Source: Gigaspora margarita (taxonomy: Eukaryota; Glomeromycota; Glomeromycetes; Diversisporales; Gigasporaceae). From it: 64,000 nt of DNA. The translations under genes were made by a program, and so were the position numbers. This document shows, one piece after another, positions 1-11,643 of the stretch. Under the pieces are notes generated by a model. The model did no database searches. It was not told where the DNA came from and saw only the letters and a list, made by a program, of their open reading frames with translations. Position 1 is the stretch's first letter, and each line of letters starts with the position of its first letter. The stretch spans positions 57,489 to 121,488 of the forward strand of contig WTPW01001270.1 of the NCBI GenBank assembly GCA_009809945.1, given 5' to 3'.

Positions 1-204
1 GAATTCGCTAGTGAATTCACTAGTAATTTCTATAACGGTTTTACTGGTGGCTCCACTGATGCTTTGATTGGAAGTTGAACAAGTGGTTAAGCTAGTAACT
101 GAGTTAAAATCAATTTCTATATCATCAATATCCATCGCTATATCATTAACATCAACACCATAATTATCATCATAATTCTCAATATTGTCTGTAAAGACAT
201 TCAT
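1..204 (-). CDS. partial acidic ORF running off the left edge
   Basis: A minus-strand frame is open from ATG at 204..202 to the window start (68 codons), and stays open upstream of that ATG to about 300. The predicted peptide is rich in Asp, Asn and Ser/Thr, with an acidic patch (motif MDIDDIEIDF) followed by a Ser/Thr-rich stretch. No known domain is recognised. Codon use looks less degenerate than in the flanking AT-rich DNA, which argues mildly for a real exon. The C-terminal part lies outside the window, and an intron or a longer N-terminus cannot be excluded. Confidence 0.3.
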   Translation of the reverse strand, partial: MNVFTDNIENYDDNYGVDVNDIAMDIDDIEIDFNSVTSLTTCSTSNQSISGATSKTVIEITSEFTSEF

Positions 205-367
205 AGTATTTATAGTTTTACTGTATATCGGTAGCAGATGCTGTGGTATTAACGGTATTAACACAGTATTGTTAGCTTTTAGCTTTCCTGCATAATTTTA
301 TAGTAATAAAAAGTTGCAACAATACAATTAATTTTGCCTTACTGGGCTTTTAATAGCCCACCACTCT

Positions 368-545
368 TAGTGCGTTGGTAGCTCAGTGCATTATACGTTG
401 GTAACTCAGTATGTTGATAATTAGTGCGTTGGCGTTGGTAGTGTGTTGGTATTTAGTGTGTTGGCGTTGGTAGCTTAGTGCGTTGGTAGTTTAGTACATT
501 GGTAATTAGTGTGTTGGTTGATTAATTAGTGTGTTGGCAGGTGCG
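368..545. repeat. degenerate GTGCGTTGGTA minisatellite
   Basis: About ten imperfect units of a 12-20 bp motif close to TTAGTGCGTTGGTA follow one another, with short GTTGGC inserts. G and T are strongly biased to this strand. No coding potential is seen. Confidence 0.75.
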
Positions 546-699
546 CGTTGTTATATCAGCATTAGTAATCAAGGTATCAGTATGATTCATCATACTTATA
601 TAGATAAGCTTGTGAAACATAGTGAATGTGAACATACCAGATACGAATCTAATCAACTGCATTTCATATTCATAGATTCTTGATTATGATTGGTTGGTT

Positions 700-885
700 G
701 TTTGGTAGTGGGTACCCGTAGGGCACAAAGGTAGAGTACTAGCCCTACCCGGGCTTGATGCTTTGAGCCCTTATCCTTACCCTAGGGCCCAAAAATTAAT
801 ACCCTAGTCCAGCTTGTATGGTACTACCTGTAGGGTACCCGCGGGCAGCCCAAGCCCTTGCAGAAGCCTAGTGGTGATGCTAGGG
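700..885. other. GC-rich patch with GGGTACCC palindromes
   Basis: This short island is far more GC-rich than its surroundings. It contains two copies of GGGTACCCG and runs of CCCTA/TAGGG. It may be the end of a transposable element, but no matching partner end was found, so it is left unassigned. The 71-codon ORF overlapping it (814-1029) has no recognisable features. Confidence 0.35.
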
Positions 886-1057
886 TGGTTGCTCCAAATC
901 ACTTCACATCAAATGCGCCAAATTTGGGGTATATATAAATGTTTTTTAGCCAATCAGAAGACGTTATATACCAAATCTGATTGGATAAAAAATAATAAAA
1001 AAAAAGTTTTTTTAAATTTTTTATATTAAATACCAAAATTTTGAAAACATAATAGCT

Positions 1058-1558
1058 TTAAGGGTAGGGGGTATGTCGATCATTTTTTATATGATCTTTG
1101 TCACTATTTTTTCTTTTGAATATTAAAAAATATTTTATTATGTAAACTGTTTTTGAAAATTAATTAAAATTTGTAGAATAGGTTTTTCTGATTCTAATGG
1201 TAGTAAAATCATCAAAATTGGGTAGATATTTATCGAGATACATGTATTTAAAGGTTAGATATTATTTTGTCATATGATGATCATATGATATTTAATTAAT
1301 AATCTTGTGTAACCCCGGAAAATTTGGAGGCTCCCCGGAAACTTTACAATATATACAAGTATATTTTTTTAAATATTTTATTTGCTAAAATTTTTACTAC
1401 TATAAAGAACATAATCTAACCTATTTACTACAAAAATTTGATAAAGATTAATTGTAATAGTAAAAAGTTTTATTAGTAGCATATTTCTATTTTTTATAAA
1501 AATCACGTTGTGACACTAAGATCATATGAAAAATGATCGACATACCCCCTACCCTTAA
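1058..1558. mobile_element. ~500-bp MITE bounded by TTAA (piggyBac-like target)
   Basis: The ends are inverted repeats of about 45 bp. The left arm begins GGGTAGGGGGTATGTCG (from 1062) and the right arm ends with its complement at 1554. Both are flanked by TTAA (1058-1061 and 1555-1558), the target signature of the piggyBac superfamily. There is no transposase ORF inside. The internal segment around 1180-1240 resembles the duplicated repeat at 14.0-14.6 kb. Superfamily assignment is inferred only from TTAA. Confidence 0.75.
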
Positions 1559-1723
1559 ATAATACTTATAAACTTTAATTTATAAACTTTTTTAAAAGTT
1601 CTAAACCAATAATTTGGATAGTACTAATGAAAAACAATAGTTTTTTATCAATTGCATTTTTAAAAAATATTTAAAATTAAGATTTTATAGATTTATTAAA
1701 ATATACATGATTTTGATTGGAGC

Positions 1724-1893
1724 CAGTGTTTAAAATCTATATGTGGAATCTGCGGAATGCAGATTGAAAGTTAATTCTGCAGATCTTATTACGTGTTGTG
1801 CATGTTGTACATAATTTTTTGATTTTTTTATTATGTTTACAAGAATTTCTAAGTTTTTCTGCATATTAAAATAAAATTGAATTTTAAACGCTG
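1724..1893. mobile_element. hAT-type MITE, copy 1 (CAGTGTTTAAAAT ends)
   Basis: This 170-bp element starts CAGTGTTTAAAAT and ends with the complement (ATTTTAAACGCTG). It is flanked by a near-perfect 8-bp direct repeat (ATTGGAGC / CTTGGAGC). It aligns over most of its length with the copy at 19914-20107, which has a perfect 8-bp target duplication. The CAGTG ends and 8-bp duplication are hAT hallmarks. It has no coding capacity and must be mobilised in trans. Confidence 0.85.
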
Positions 1894-1901
1894 CTTGGAG
1901 C

Positions 1902-2815
1902 ACTATAGTTCAAATTAGCTATTTCTTATAAATCTTATTTATTTGAAATATAAGCACTTATATAAATTTTTGCTTATATATAAAATGGGTAAAACTTAGC
2001 ATGGAGCTTTCGCATTTTTCAGAAAGCACAGAATTTTTTATGCAGCAATTGACCAACCAGAAATTACATTTTTAGCACATGATACAAACAGATGGATAAT
2101 CATTGAACTACGCAGACAATCAACAAGTATAATTCATATACTATGAAAATAGGAACTATTTAAAGTCCAAAGGACAAATATAAAATCAATTTTTTATATT
2201 ACACCTGATCTAGCCAATAACCATCAGTTTTCTATTGTTTTGATGGTTTTTTATATTACACCTAATTTAGCCAATCAGGATTCAGAATTTGTTAACACAT
2301 GGACATCGAGTATACTATTGCTCTACCTGTAAGTGTTCTTCGGACAATTATTATTTCTATTATAGTTTAACTTTGAAGTAAAATAAGTTGCGTTTTAGAA
2401 GAATAAAACTCTTTACCCAGCTTATATAACAATTTACAAGCATAGAAGCTTTATTAGAAAAGTTTTTAATAAGAAGTTACATGTTCTATTAATATTTTTA
2501 AACCTTTTTATCATATATAATAAAACAACTTCTATTGAATTAAATATTTTTTGAAGAATATACATCTTTTGAAAACAGTCTGTAAAGAAAATAATAAAAT
2601 CAATGAGTTAATTATTTAAATAATAACAGATAGAAAAAACCAAAAACAAAATTGAACTTTGCAAATTGAGCATAAAATATACTTTTATTACATTTTACTA
2701 TAGAGTAGATAATACTTCAACCATTAAAAGAATAACCTTTTCCAATGTGATGCAGTACAATGCAGTATGATACAACTTCAGTTTCTTGAAAAGACATTTT
2801 CTACAAAACTATGGT
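1902..2815. other. gene-free AT-rich stretch
   Basis: No supported gene. A short motif TTTTTTATATTACACCT plus AGCCAAT occurs twice in tandem near 2193 and 2250, probably the remnant of an element end. The rest is AT-rich without a visible reading frame. Confidence 0.5.
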
Positions 2816-3230
2816 CCGGTGCAGAAAGATTTGTACCTCAAGCTCTAAAATTAATTTTGTCCATATAGAAAAGTTCTTCAATTTTAACAATTTATTTATA
2901 ATTTTTTTATGCCAAATAAAGCAGGTTCTGGGCTATCTTTTGATATATTTTTTGTTATTATTTTATAAATATTTTGTTGAGCAATAAATTTTTGAAAAAA
3001 TTCAATTAAATTAAAAAAAAATAGATTTTTTTTTAATTTAATTAAAATTTTCAAAAATTTATTGCTCAACAAAATATTTATAAAATAATAACAAAAAATA
3101 TATCAAAAGATAGCCCAGAACCTGCTTTATTTGGCATAAAAAAATTATAAATAAATTGTTAAAATTGAAGAACTTTTCTATATGGACAAAATTAATTTTA
3201 GAGCTTGAGGTACAAATCTTTCTGCACCGG
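2816..3230. mobile_element. 415-bp near-perfect palindromic fold-back element
   Basis: Two arms of about 200 bp are almost perfect inverted copies, meeting in an A/T run at about 3020. The outer ends read CCGGTGCAGAAAGATTTG and its complement. Internal motifs (AAATAAAGCAGGTTCTGGGC) recur in the diverged palindrome at 26574-27352, so this is a dispersed family. There is no ORF. The arm identity implies recent insertion or arm homogenisation. Confidence 0.85.
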
Positions 3231-3419
3231 GCCTATTTTATTAGTAAAGTATTGCATAATTGGATTAGTTTTTTTGAAGCTAACTTATACCTGAAAATTC
3301 TGGTTTTATATTATTATTCTATATAAATACTTGTGTAATGTCAATTTTGAAAATTATCAGAATTGAAAGTCCTTCATGCTATAAAACTTACATAAAGAAT
3401 TTTTATAATATTTTAAGCA

Positions 3420-3614
3420 TACTGTATTCTATTATGAATAAGCACCCTTTTTATAATTTTAAATTCAAATAACTTGAAGACTATCTAATCAAACTTAATA
3501 ATAACTTTTTAACTTAAACTTTATAAATCTTCAAAATTTAATAATAGATATTTTTCAAAATATTTGAGTTTAAAATTTTAAAAATAAGGTGCTTATTCAT
3601 TATAGGATACAGTA
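3420..3614. mobile_element. MITE with TACTGTAT..ATACAGTA ends
   Basis: The inverted ends TACTGTATTCTATTATG and its complement (3590-3614) lead into GAATAAGCACC. A diverged relative with the same layout lies at 52063-52273. TA at both outer ends fits a Tc1/mariner-type target. There is no coding content. Confidence 0.75.
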
Positions 3615-3641
3615 AAGTAATTTAATCTTATTGATTTTATA

Positions 3642-3817
3642 TACAGTCAACCCCCTTTACAATCACCAATTTGGTCATATATGTACTTTTTTCAAAAAAG
3701 TGTTTATAAAGATTGTGCTTTTATAGAAGTCTTTTTTTATATATTTAATAGTAAATTGGTTTTAATAAAAATGTGATATAGTATTATAATATGATTGTAA
3801 GGGAGGTGTTGACTGTA
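3642..3817. mobile_element. MITE, TACAGTCAACCCCC ends (Tc1/mariner-pogo style)
   Basis: The left end TACAGTCAACCCCCTTTACA is mirrored at 3790-3817. The element is 176 bp with no ORF. It belongs to the group of TACAGT-ended elements found repeatedly in this window (7598, 38011, 46731, 57600). Confidence 0.75.
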
Positions 3818-3896
3818 TATGAAATATTAAAATTTTAACTAATTCAGATTTTTCTAAATTTTTTATAATTAAATTAAATAAATAATTAAATTAATT

Positions 3897-4344
3897 ATTT
3901 TTAATAGGAATATAAATTTGTTACACCTATAACATGTTACACCTATAATTCTGACCAATAAATTGCATGGTTTTGTAAAAAAATTTTTTTTAAAAAAAAT
4001 TAAAAATTTACTTAGTAAAATATAAAAATAATAAGCAATAACAAACTATATAATATAAAATTTTATTATGAACAACTTTTTCTAAGTTATAAAAATAGAT
4101 TGTCTTAATAAAAAAATGGTTTATATAAAACTTTTTTTTTTACTAAGACAATCTATTTTTATATTTTAGAAAAAGTAGTTCAGAATAAAGATTTATATTA
4201 TATGATGTACTATTTTATACTTTATTAAGAAAATTTTTAATTTTTAAAAATAAAATTTTTTGTCTATAAATTATGCGATTTGATTGGTCAGAATCATGGT
4301 GTAATATGTTACAGGTGCAACAAATTTATATTTCTATTTTTAAT
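3897..4344. mobile_element. 450-bp fold-back element with TGTTACACCTATAA ends
   Basis: Arms of about 200 bp are inverted copies around a ~40-bp loop near 4120. Near the left end TGTTACACCTATAA is present twice in tandem; the right end carries the complement with TGCACCTGTAACA. No ORF. Confidence 0.8.
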
Positions 4345-4794
4345 ATTATAAATTAGAGATGTGAACTATAAGTTATAATAAATAAATTGCAGAACTGTAG
4401 CTTATTTTTTTTTAAATCTTTGACAGTCTTGCCAAATTTAATAACTTTATTATTAAAAATAAAATTTTAGCACATATATATATGAAAAGCTACAAAGAAA
4501 ATAATCTTATTTAGATATGCAAAACTGTGCCCAGATGTGACCTGTCATACCGATTTATGTATAAACTAGAATAAATGTTAGCTATATTACAAACTAACAA
4601 ACTTTATAATCTACTCTTCAATAAACTTTCTCTCTAAGCTTTTTATAAAGAAGAATAAAAAGAGAAAAGATTAAAGGGGGAACAAAACAAAACTATCTAA
4701 ATAAAACCAAAAAACCAATACACATATATTCTAAGAAAGAAAAAACAAAAAAAAAGAAAAAACAAAAAAACAAGCAAAGAAAAAATAGATATAA

Positions 4795-6370
4795 TAGTGT
4801 TATTAAACATTAGCAAATTTATAGTATTAAAATCTTTTGAAAGATCTTGCAAACCTGCAATATCTTTTGAAAGATTTTGCTAACTGCAATATATTTCAAA
4901 ATATTTCGCAATATATTTCGAAATATTTTAGTTTTCGAAATATTTCAAAATATTTTGCAATATATTTCAAAATATTTTAGTTTTCAAAATATTTTGAAAA
5001 TGATTTTGAAATATTTCGAAAGTGGTATTGAAATATTTTTTGAAATATTTCAAAATATTTTAGACCCAGAAAACCAACCTGGATCAGTAGATTTGTAACC
5101 TGAGAGCGCATTTTAAAATATTTTGATGATGTTCAAATATAATCTACAAACTCTGTATTACAAGATCAGATTGATCTTTTGTTTATAATTAGATCTTTTT
5201 ACATTTGTTTTTTTGTTTTTTTTTTTGTTTTATTTTTTTTCATTTTGTTTTTTCTCTTTTTTTTTTGTTTTTTCTCTTTTTTTTTGTTTTTTCTNATTTT
5301 TTAATTTTTTTCTTTTTATTTCAGCACTTTACAAGAACACCAACCTAACTTCTCTGGTAATCTACAACTTTTCAGACTTTGAAGAAACACCAATTTGACT
5401 TTGCAAGCCAACTCAGACTTCTGATACTTTGCAAGAACACAACTATTTCTTCACAATTTCTAAATTTTAAGAATATTTCTTTAAAGAAATGGTTTTACTA
5501 AAATGCAACTTTTTGCAAGGTTTTGCTAAATTTATTTTTTTATTTGATACTTTTTGTTTTTGTTTTTTTTTAAAAAATTTTTTTTATTAATTTATTTTAT
5601 TCTGCCACTTCATGAAAATACAACTCTTACTTCCTAGCACTTTGAAGAAAACCAACCCAGACTTTTTTGCCATTTTGTGAACATGAACTTGGCTTTTAGC
5701 AATTTCTAAATTTTCAGAGAAATAGAGATTTGGGGCTTTCTTTATTTTTTTTTTATTCAGTTTGCTTACATTTTTTGTTTTTTCATTTGTTTTTTTTACT
5801 TATTTTTTAATTTTTATTTTATATTTCTGACTTCTTTAGCACTTTGCAAGAAAACAACCTAACTTTTCTGGCACTTTACAAGAACACAACTTTAAAAACA
5901 CCAACTCTAACTTCTTCAGCACTTTGCAAAAACAAACTAGATTTTTCTGGCAATTTGCAAGAATACCAACACTTTTGAGAAGTGTTTTTTTTTTATTTTT
6001 TCACTTCTCTACTATTTTTAGAAAGTTTTTAAAAAAAAAAAGTGAAACAAAGATGATAGCCAAACAAAAGAAATAGCCAAAGCGAAATAATAGTTAAAAC
6101 AAAAAAGTGGAATAATAGCTAACTGGAGTAAGCTAAAATAAGTGTGTAGGGCTAGGTTTTTATAGAATTATATGCAACAAAGTGTGAAAGTATTTTAAAT
6201 ACTAATTTTTTTTCATTTTCATTTTTGATTTTTTTCATTTTTTTTGGTTTCATTTTTTTTTATCATTTTTTTTTATTTTTTTTTGTATAATAATATATAA
6301 TAAAATATATAATATTGAATAAAAATATATATTTAATTTAAAATAAATTTAAAATATAATGTATAATAAT
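4795..6370. repeat. dispersed homopolymer/CTTTGCAAGAAC repeat, copy A
   Basis: The longest of three copies (B at 36690-37640, C at 59640-60690). It has an ordered modular structure: a block of GAAATATTT-type motifs (4860-5070), a long T-rich tract (5210-5310, with one ambiguous base at 5295), a block where CTTTGCAAGAACAC recurs with CTTCT spacers (5320-5960), a second T-rich tract and an ATATAATA tail. The GAAATATTT block recurs just outside at 6560-6740. Predicted ORFs inside (4877-5098, 5213-5398) are low-complexity shadows. The nature of the repeat is unknown. Confidence 0.7.
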
Positions 6371-6789
6371 AAATAAAAAAATATAAAATTTTATATTAAA
6401 TTGCGAAAAAATGCAAAAACCTGTGAAAATGTTCAAAAATTTGCAAAATGATTTTGTGAATATGTATATTATTTATTTATTATTGCGATAATATGCAAAA
6501 TATTACCTCCTGTGACCTTGAAGGTGGATAATTAGATACAGGGTTGTATTGTTTTATTTGCCCTATTTCGCAATATTTCACAATATATTTCGAAATATTT
6601 TGAAATTTATTTTGAAATATTTTGAAAGAAATACTGAAATCTTTTGAAAGATTGTGCATATTTCGAAAGATTTTGTTTCAATTGCAATTTTTTCGAAAGA
6701 TTTTGGTATGCAATTTCTTTTGAAAGATTTTGTATATTTATTTTGCTAATGTTGTTTACTTATTGGTTTATTTTTAATTCCAAATATAG

Positions 6790-7080
6790 GGGATGTCTAA
6801 AGCAGAGTAGATTCTTATAATATATTTTATTGAATTAACTTTAAGGTTAGGGTCATCTTAAGTCTGGGTTAGAGAGGTTTTAGATTATAATATTTAATAT
6901 ATAAGCAAAATTGCCTTTCCAATATTTTTAATTAAAACACCAAGGTAGATTTAGACTGCCATTTTTTGTATTTTTCAAGGTTTTCGCTTCTCTTTTTCAT
7001 TTGCTTAGCTAAAGATCATCAAAATTTGATAATTTGATTGTCCAATTGTTATGTGATTCTGCTCTGCTTTAGATGACCCC
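6790..7080. mobile_element. MULE-type MITE with 9-bp target duplication
   Basis: The inverted ends GGGATGTCTAAAGCAGAG and GGGGTCATCTAAAGCAGAG (right end, complemented) are flanked by a perfect 9-bp direct repeat CAAATATAG at 6781-6789 and 7081-7089. A 9-bp duplication is characteristic of Mutator-like elements. The interior is non-coding. A decayed MULE transposase lies at 55.8-58.1 kb, but nothing shows that it mobilised this element. Confidence 0.85.
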
Positions 7081-8111
7081 CAAATATAGTAATAATATAG
7101 CTATAGTGCTGATCTTATCTGAATTAGCAAATAAATACTTATTCTTGTATAATTAACTTTTTTTGTTAAAAATAATGCCCAAGAGAACAACTCTTACTAA
7201 TACACAAAAACATAATTTTTGTATCTATGTTTATGATAATAAAAAAACTCAGTCTTAATACATTAATTAGATTAAGAACAAGTAGAATATCAAAATTGAT
7301 AAAAGTACAGTTTCGTGTAGTTTGAAAAAATAAAATTGAATTTGAATACAAAGTATTAGAGAACTACTACTTATCCAGAACTTGATCTTGTTTTTAAAGA
7401 GTTTGTACTAATTTATTAGTATCAAATAGTTTTAAGTAGTGCTTTTGCTTATTAAAAAAGCAAAAACATTTGCTAATGGTTTGAAAATTCCTCAAGAAGC
7501 ACTAAACTTGTCTCCTGGCTAGCTTTATAAAGTTAAAAGTCAAAATGGTATTCACTTATATAAACTTAAAGGAGAGACTATATCTGCTAATGAGTAGTAC
7601 AGTCTTCCTCCTATACAATTATCTCCTATATAATCACAAACTCTATATAATCACACAATTTTGTACAGTCATTTTTTTTCATATTAAAATACCTTTATAT
7701 AATCACATCAATAGTATAATCACATCAATAGTATAATCACTATCACATTTTTTTAAACATTTATTAAACTAATTTGTTAAAAAATATACTTCCCTATAAT
7801 CACAATTTTTTTATTGGTTGTAAATGCATAATTGTGATTGGTTAACTGCAAATTATAATTCTTATAGAATTATATTAATAAAATTCTACAAAATCTCAAA
7901 ATTTTACTGATAAATTCTAACATTATGCACTAAGTAAACTTGTTAATAATCTAAAAATACATTAAATTAGCAAGGTTGTTTTATTTTACTTGAAATTTGC
8001 AAGAAAGATGCATAATTTTGAATTTTTGATCAAAAAGTTCAAATTTAAGCATCTTTTCTTCAAATTTTAAATAAAATAAAAACTACTTTGCTGATTTAAT
8101 GTATTTTTAGG

Positions 8112-11100
8112 TAGTGTTCTGCAGATCCAATCTGAGGACCCAGATCTGATCCGGATCTGGTGTTCAGATCAGATCCGGATCCATGATTTATAAGTTCTAT
8201 CGAATCTGGATCCATATTGGGATCTGATCCAGTAGATCTATTTGGATCCGCTCACAATAATTGGCTAGAAATATTATATTCTGATTGGCTTATATTATTA
8301 TATTGTCTAAAAAAAGTGTTCTTTTAACTTCTAAGCCATTTTATCTCTAAATCATTAAATAAAAACTTGAACGCTTTTTTTTTTCTTCTATTATAAAGAT
8401 AAGATCAACTCTAAGTTTTCTAAGCCTTCTAAGTTTTTTAAAACTGCTAAGTTTTTTACACCTTCTAAGTTATCTAAGCCTTCTAAATTTTCTAAGTCTA
8501 ACGATTAGGGACATTATAATAATAATTTTTAAATTTTAGATTTTTTTTTTTGAAATTTTTTTTTTTGATATAAAGAATTTGCATTACGCATTATGATGTT
8601 GGATGTGGGACTTTTTTTTTAAAAAAACTTAGCTTCTAATACCGAAGAACTTTTGAACTTTTATCAAGACAATGTCAACTTTGTTTACACTTCCTTGGAC
8701 GAAGATAAAGCTAAAGCTGAAGTCAAAGCCAAAGTTGAAGCCAAAGTTGAAACTGAAGTCGAAGCTAAAGTCAAAGCTGAAGCTAAAGTCGAAGCTGAAG
8801 TTAGTAAATCATCTCCAACCCAATCAGAGGTGGTAGTAGCAGTAAAACTGTGTGTTACAGGTAGGAAGCTTTACAGTACTAAGCAACTTTATATCGATAT
8901 TAAAAGATCTAATATATACAATATTTATTTACTGGTTGTTTTACATATAGATCTTTCATGTGGAACTACTTCAAAAAAAAGGTAACAAGGTGACTTGCGA
9001 TTTCTGTAGCATAAATTTAGTATATCAAGACAGGACCACATCAAATCTTAAGAAACATTTTAAAAAACACAAAAATAAAGTACCTGAATTAAAAAAGCTG
9101 AATATAAAACAAGGAGGTGTTTCAGTTATTAATATACTGAATAATAAAACAGGCGTATATTTTTAAAATATATATAGTTAGAAGGAATATTCATGTGATT
9201 TTAAAATATATAATTTTATTTATTAGATCAATAATCATTTCTGCGAACCATTTAATAAAAGTAAATTTGATAATCTTATAAAACAATGGATTATTAAACA
9301 TAATCGGCCTTTTTTAATTACTGAAGATGAAGAACTTGTATCGATTTTTAAATTTTTAGATCCTTGCATGACAGCTATGATATTTATTAGAATAGTACTC
9401 GAGGATAAAAGGACAAGTACTTAAGTTTTTTTTTTAATAGCACCTGCAGCTGATACGGTAAAAAGATATACAGCATGTGATTTTGAAATAGAAAGAAGAA
9501 GGCTTCGAAGAAAGTTGCAAGAAATTCCTAGAGGTATAGCCGTAACTACTGATATATGGACGAATGATACTGGCGACAAGTCATTTATGGCAGTAACCAT
9601 CCACTACCTAAATGTTTCATGGAAACTTCAAAATATTTTGTTAGATTTTGTTAGTATGAAAGGTTCACACACGGGTGCCGCAATTTCAAATGCAATAGAA
9701 ACGTGTCTTCACGAAATGGGAATTATCTCAAAGTTAGTTGCAATTATGCATGACAATGCATTGTTTAATAATAGGGGTTTGCAAGATTTTGCATATTCCT
9801 TGTCACAAATTGGTATCAAGTTTGATAGTGTTCAACAATCGGTATGATGCTTTGGACATATTTTAAACCTTGCAGTGCAAAGCATGTTAGATATTGTAGG
9901 AACTGAGTTAGAAAGAGTTATTATATTTTTTTATTAATTAAATTGGTTCGATTTTTGTGTTTTATTATTATTAATTATTTTATATTTATTTTTTTTTTTA
10001 GCTACGATCATTAATTAAAAGTGTAAGGGAATACCAAAATGTTGCGAAAGATTACAAAAGGCATGTCAAATTCACAATATGAGGCAATTGAAACCAATTC
10101 TCGATATAAGCACGAAGTGGAATTCTATCTTCGAAATGTGTAATCGGGCTATAGAATTGTGAATAGTATTAGATAGCATCACTCTAGCTGAATCAGATTC
10201 GCAGCTATATGTTTTTAGTGAGAATGAATGGGATAAAATAAAACTCATAGTTGAAGTTTTAAAACTATTTAAAGATGGTTAGTAAACTTTATTGTAATAT
10301 AATTTATTTGGTTTATATTAATAAACGTATTATATAAAATATTTGTTTAGTAACAACCATTATATCAGTGTCTGAATATCCAACATTATCGATGGTTGTT
10401 CCCCTTTATCACATGTTGCTTGAAATACTTGGTGAAACTCAAAGAGAAAGTAATACACCGCAATGGCTCGTACAAGGATGTCAAGCTGTGACTGCTAAAC
10501 TTCTAGGGTATTGTCAAAAGACAAATATATGGCATATTTTAGCAATAGTGTTAGATTCACGGCTTAAGTTTCAGAATTTTGAGAAGCTCGGATGGTCGTT
10601 GCAACTTATTAATCAAATCAAAAACATGTTAGTTTATAATTCGTAGTATAATAAAATATGTAACTAATATAATGTATTGATTAATACTATATGTATTATT
10701 TTATAGTATTAAAAATAAATATGAAAATCAATATGCATCTGTTCCTGGTCAAGATGTAAACTCGATTGCTGAAACGTCTACAACAAATATAATATCACGA
10801 ATTTACAAACGATCCTGTATTGAGCGTCAGAGTGAGCTTGATATATACTCGAATGCACCACTAGTAGACCCATATATAGATATTCTAGAATGGTGGCAAA
10901 CAAATAAAGCTAATTATCCAAATCTTTCAAGATTTGCTAGAGACTGCCTTCTGATACCTGTTACGAGTGTTCCTAGTGAACAAGTTTTTAGTGTTAGTAG
11001 CGACATGATAAGTGAAAAGTGGAGTCGATTAAATAAAAAAATAGTATGCAAGGTGATGTGTCTAAGGTCATAGTAGAGGGTGCTAGATGAACCGTATGTA

Positions 11101-11643
11101 TAACTTAAATATTATTTTTAATGGTTTTAAATTATGCGATTATTTTAACTAATTTATATTTAAGGCATATATAATAAGTCGCTTGCTGATTTAAATTGAA
11201 CCAGATAATACATTTGTATTAAGAAGTCATGAAAATGCCTTTTTATAATAGGTGGATATAAAAAAAAGTCTTTGAAATTAAACCAAATAAGGAACTTGCA
11301 TTGATTATTTGTGGGAACAGAACACTATTGTAAAGTACTTGTAGTATGCATATGCATGAATTTGAAATAAATAAAGTCGATATATCCAGAAATATTAACT
11401 AATAGTTGTCTTAATAACATATAAATAAATAATAAAATAAATTATATATAGCGTATGAAATTGGTTAAAGCGATTATGCAGATAAGTGCATATTTTAAAA
11501 ATAAGCATTATCTATTATCAGATCCAAATCCGGATTCAGATCTTTCTTATTCGAATCCGAATCTGGACCTGGATTCGATCTGTTTTTCAGATCGAATCCA
11601 GATTTTCAAAAATATCTGTCTGATCCGATTTGTGCTAGCACTA
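8112..11643 (+). mobile_element. complete hAT element with perfect 8-bp target duplication
   Basis: TTTTTAGG occurs directly at both sides (8104-8111 and 11644-11651). The left end reads TAGTGTTCTGCAGATCC; the right end, complemented, reads TAGTGCTAGCACAAATC. Both subterminal regions are packed with GATCCGGAT / GATCTGATCC motifs (8135-8255 and 11520-11625), typical of transposase binding clusters in hAT elements. It carries a BED-finger/hATC transposase gene (8653-11074) that is no longer intact. Its 3532-bp length is usual for hAT. The insertion site is inside the satellite, which is therefore older. Confidence 0.93.
8653..11074 (+). pseudogene. hAT transposase pseudogene (BED finger, RNase H fold, hATC dimerisation)
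   Basis: The segments run in the usual hAT order: an Ala/Lys/Glu-repeat N-terminus (8653-8820), a BED finger (W-N-Y-F then CDFC and HFKKH, 8960-9070), a linker, the catalytic core with TTDIWT (first Asp, about 9551) and HDNALFNN (second Asp region, about 9750), a CFGHILNLAV block, a DISTKWNS block (about 10110), and the C-terminal dimerisation region with DPYIDILEWW and SVPSEQVFSV (about 10870-10995). Breaks: a frameshift in the A-run at 8971-8979 inside the BED finger, an in-frame TGA before CFGHIL (about 9846) and another TGA after AIEL (about 10155). Both TGAs could come from CGA by C-to-T change. Introns with GT..AG ends separate the blocks. Confidence 0.9.

Noticed and set aside
360..545. 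CRISPR-like or iteron origin
   Set aside because: Units are short, irregular and without spacers; it is a eukaryotic minisatellite.
814..1029. 71-codon ORF in the GC-rich patch
   Set aside because: No motif and poor composition; it ends in a low-complexity KNNKKKVF stretch of A/T-run origin.
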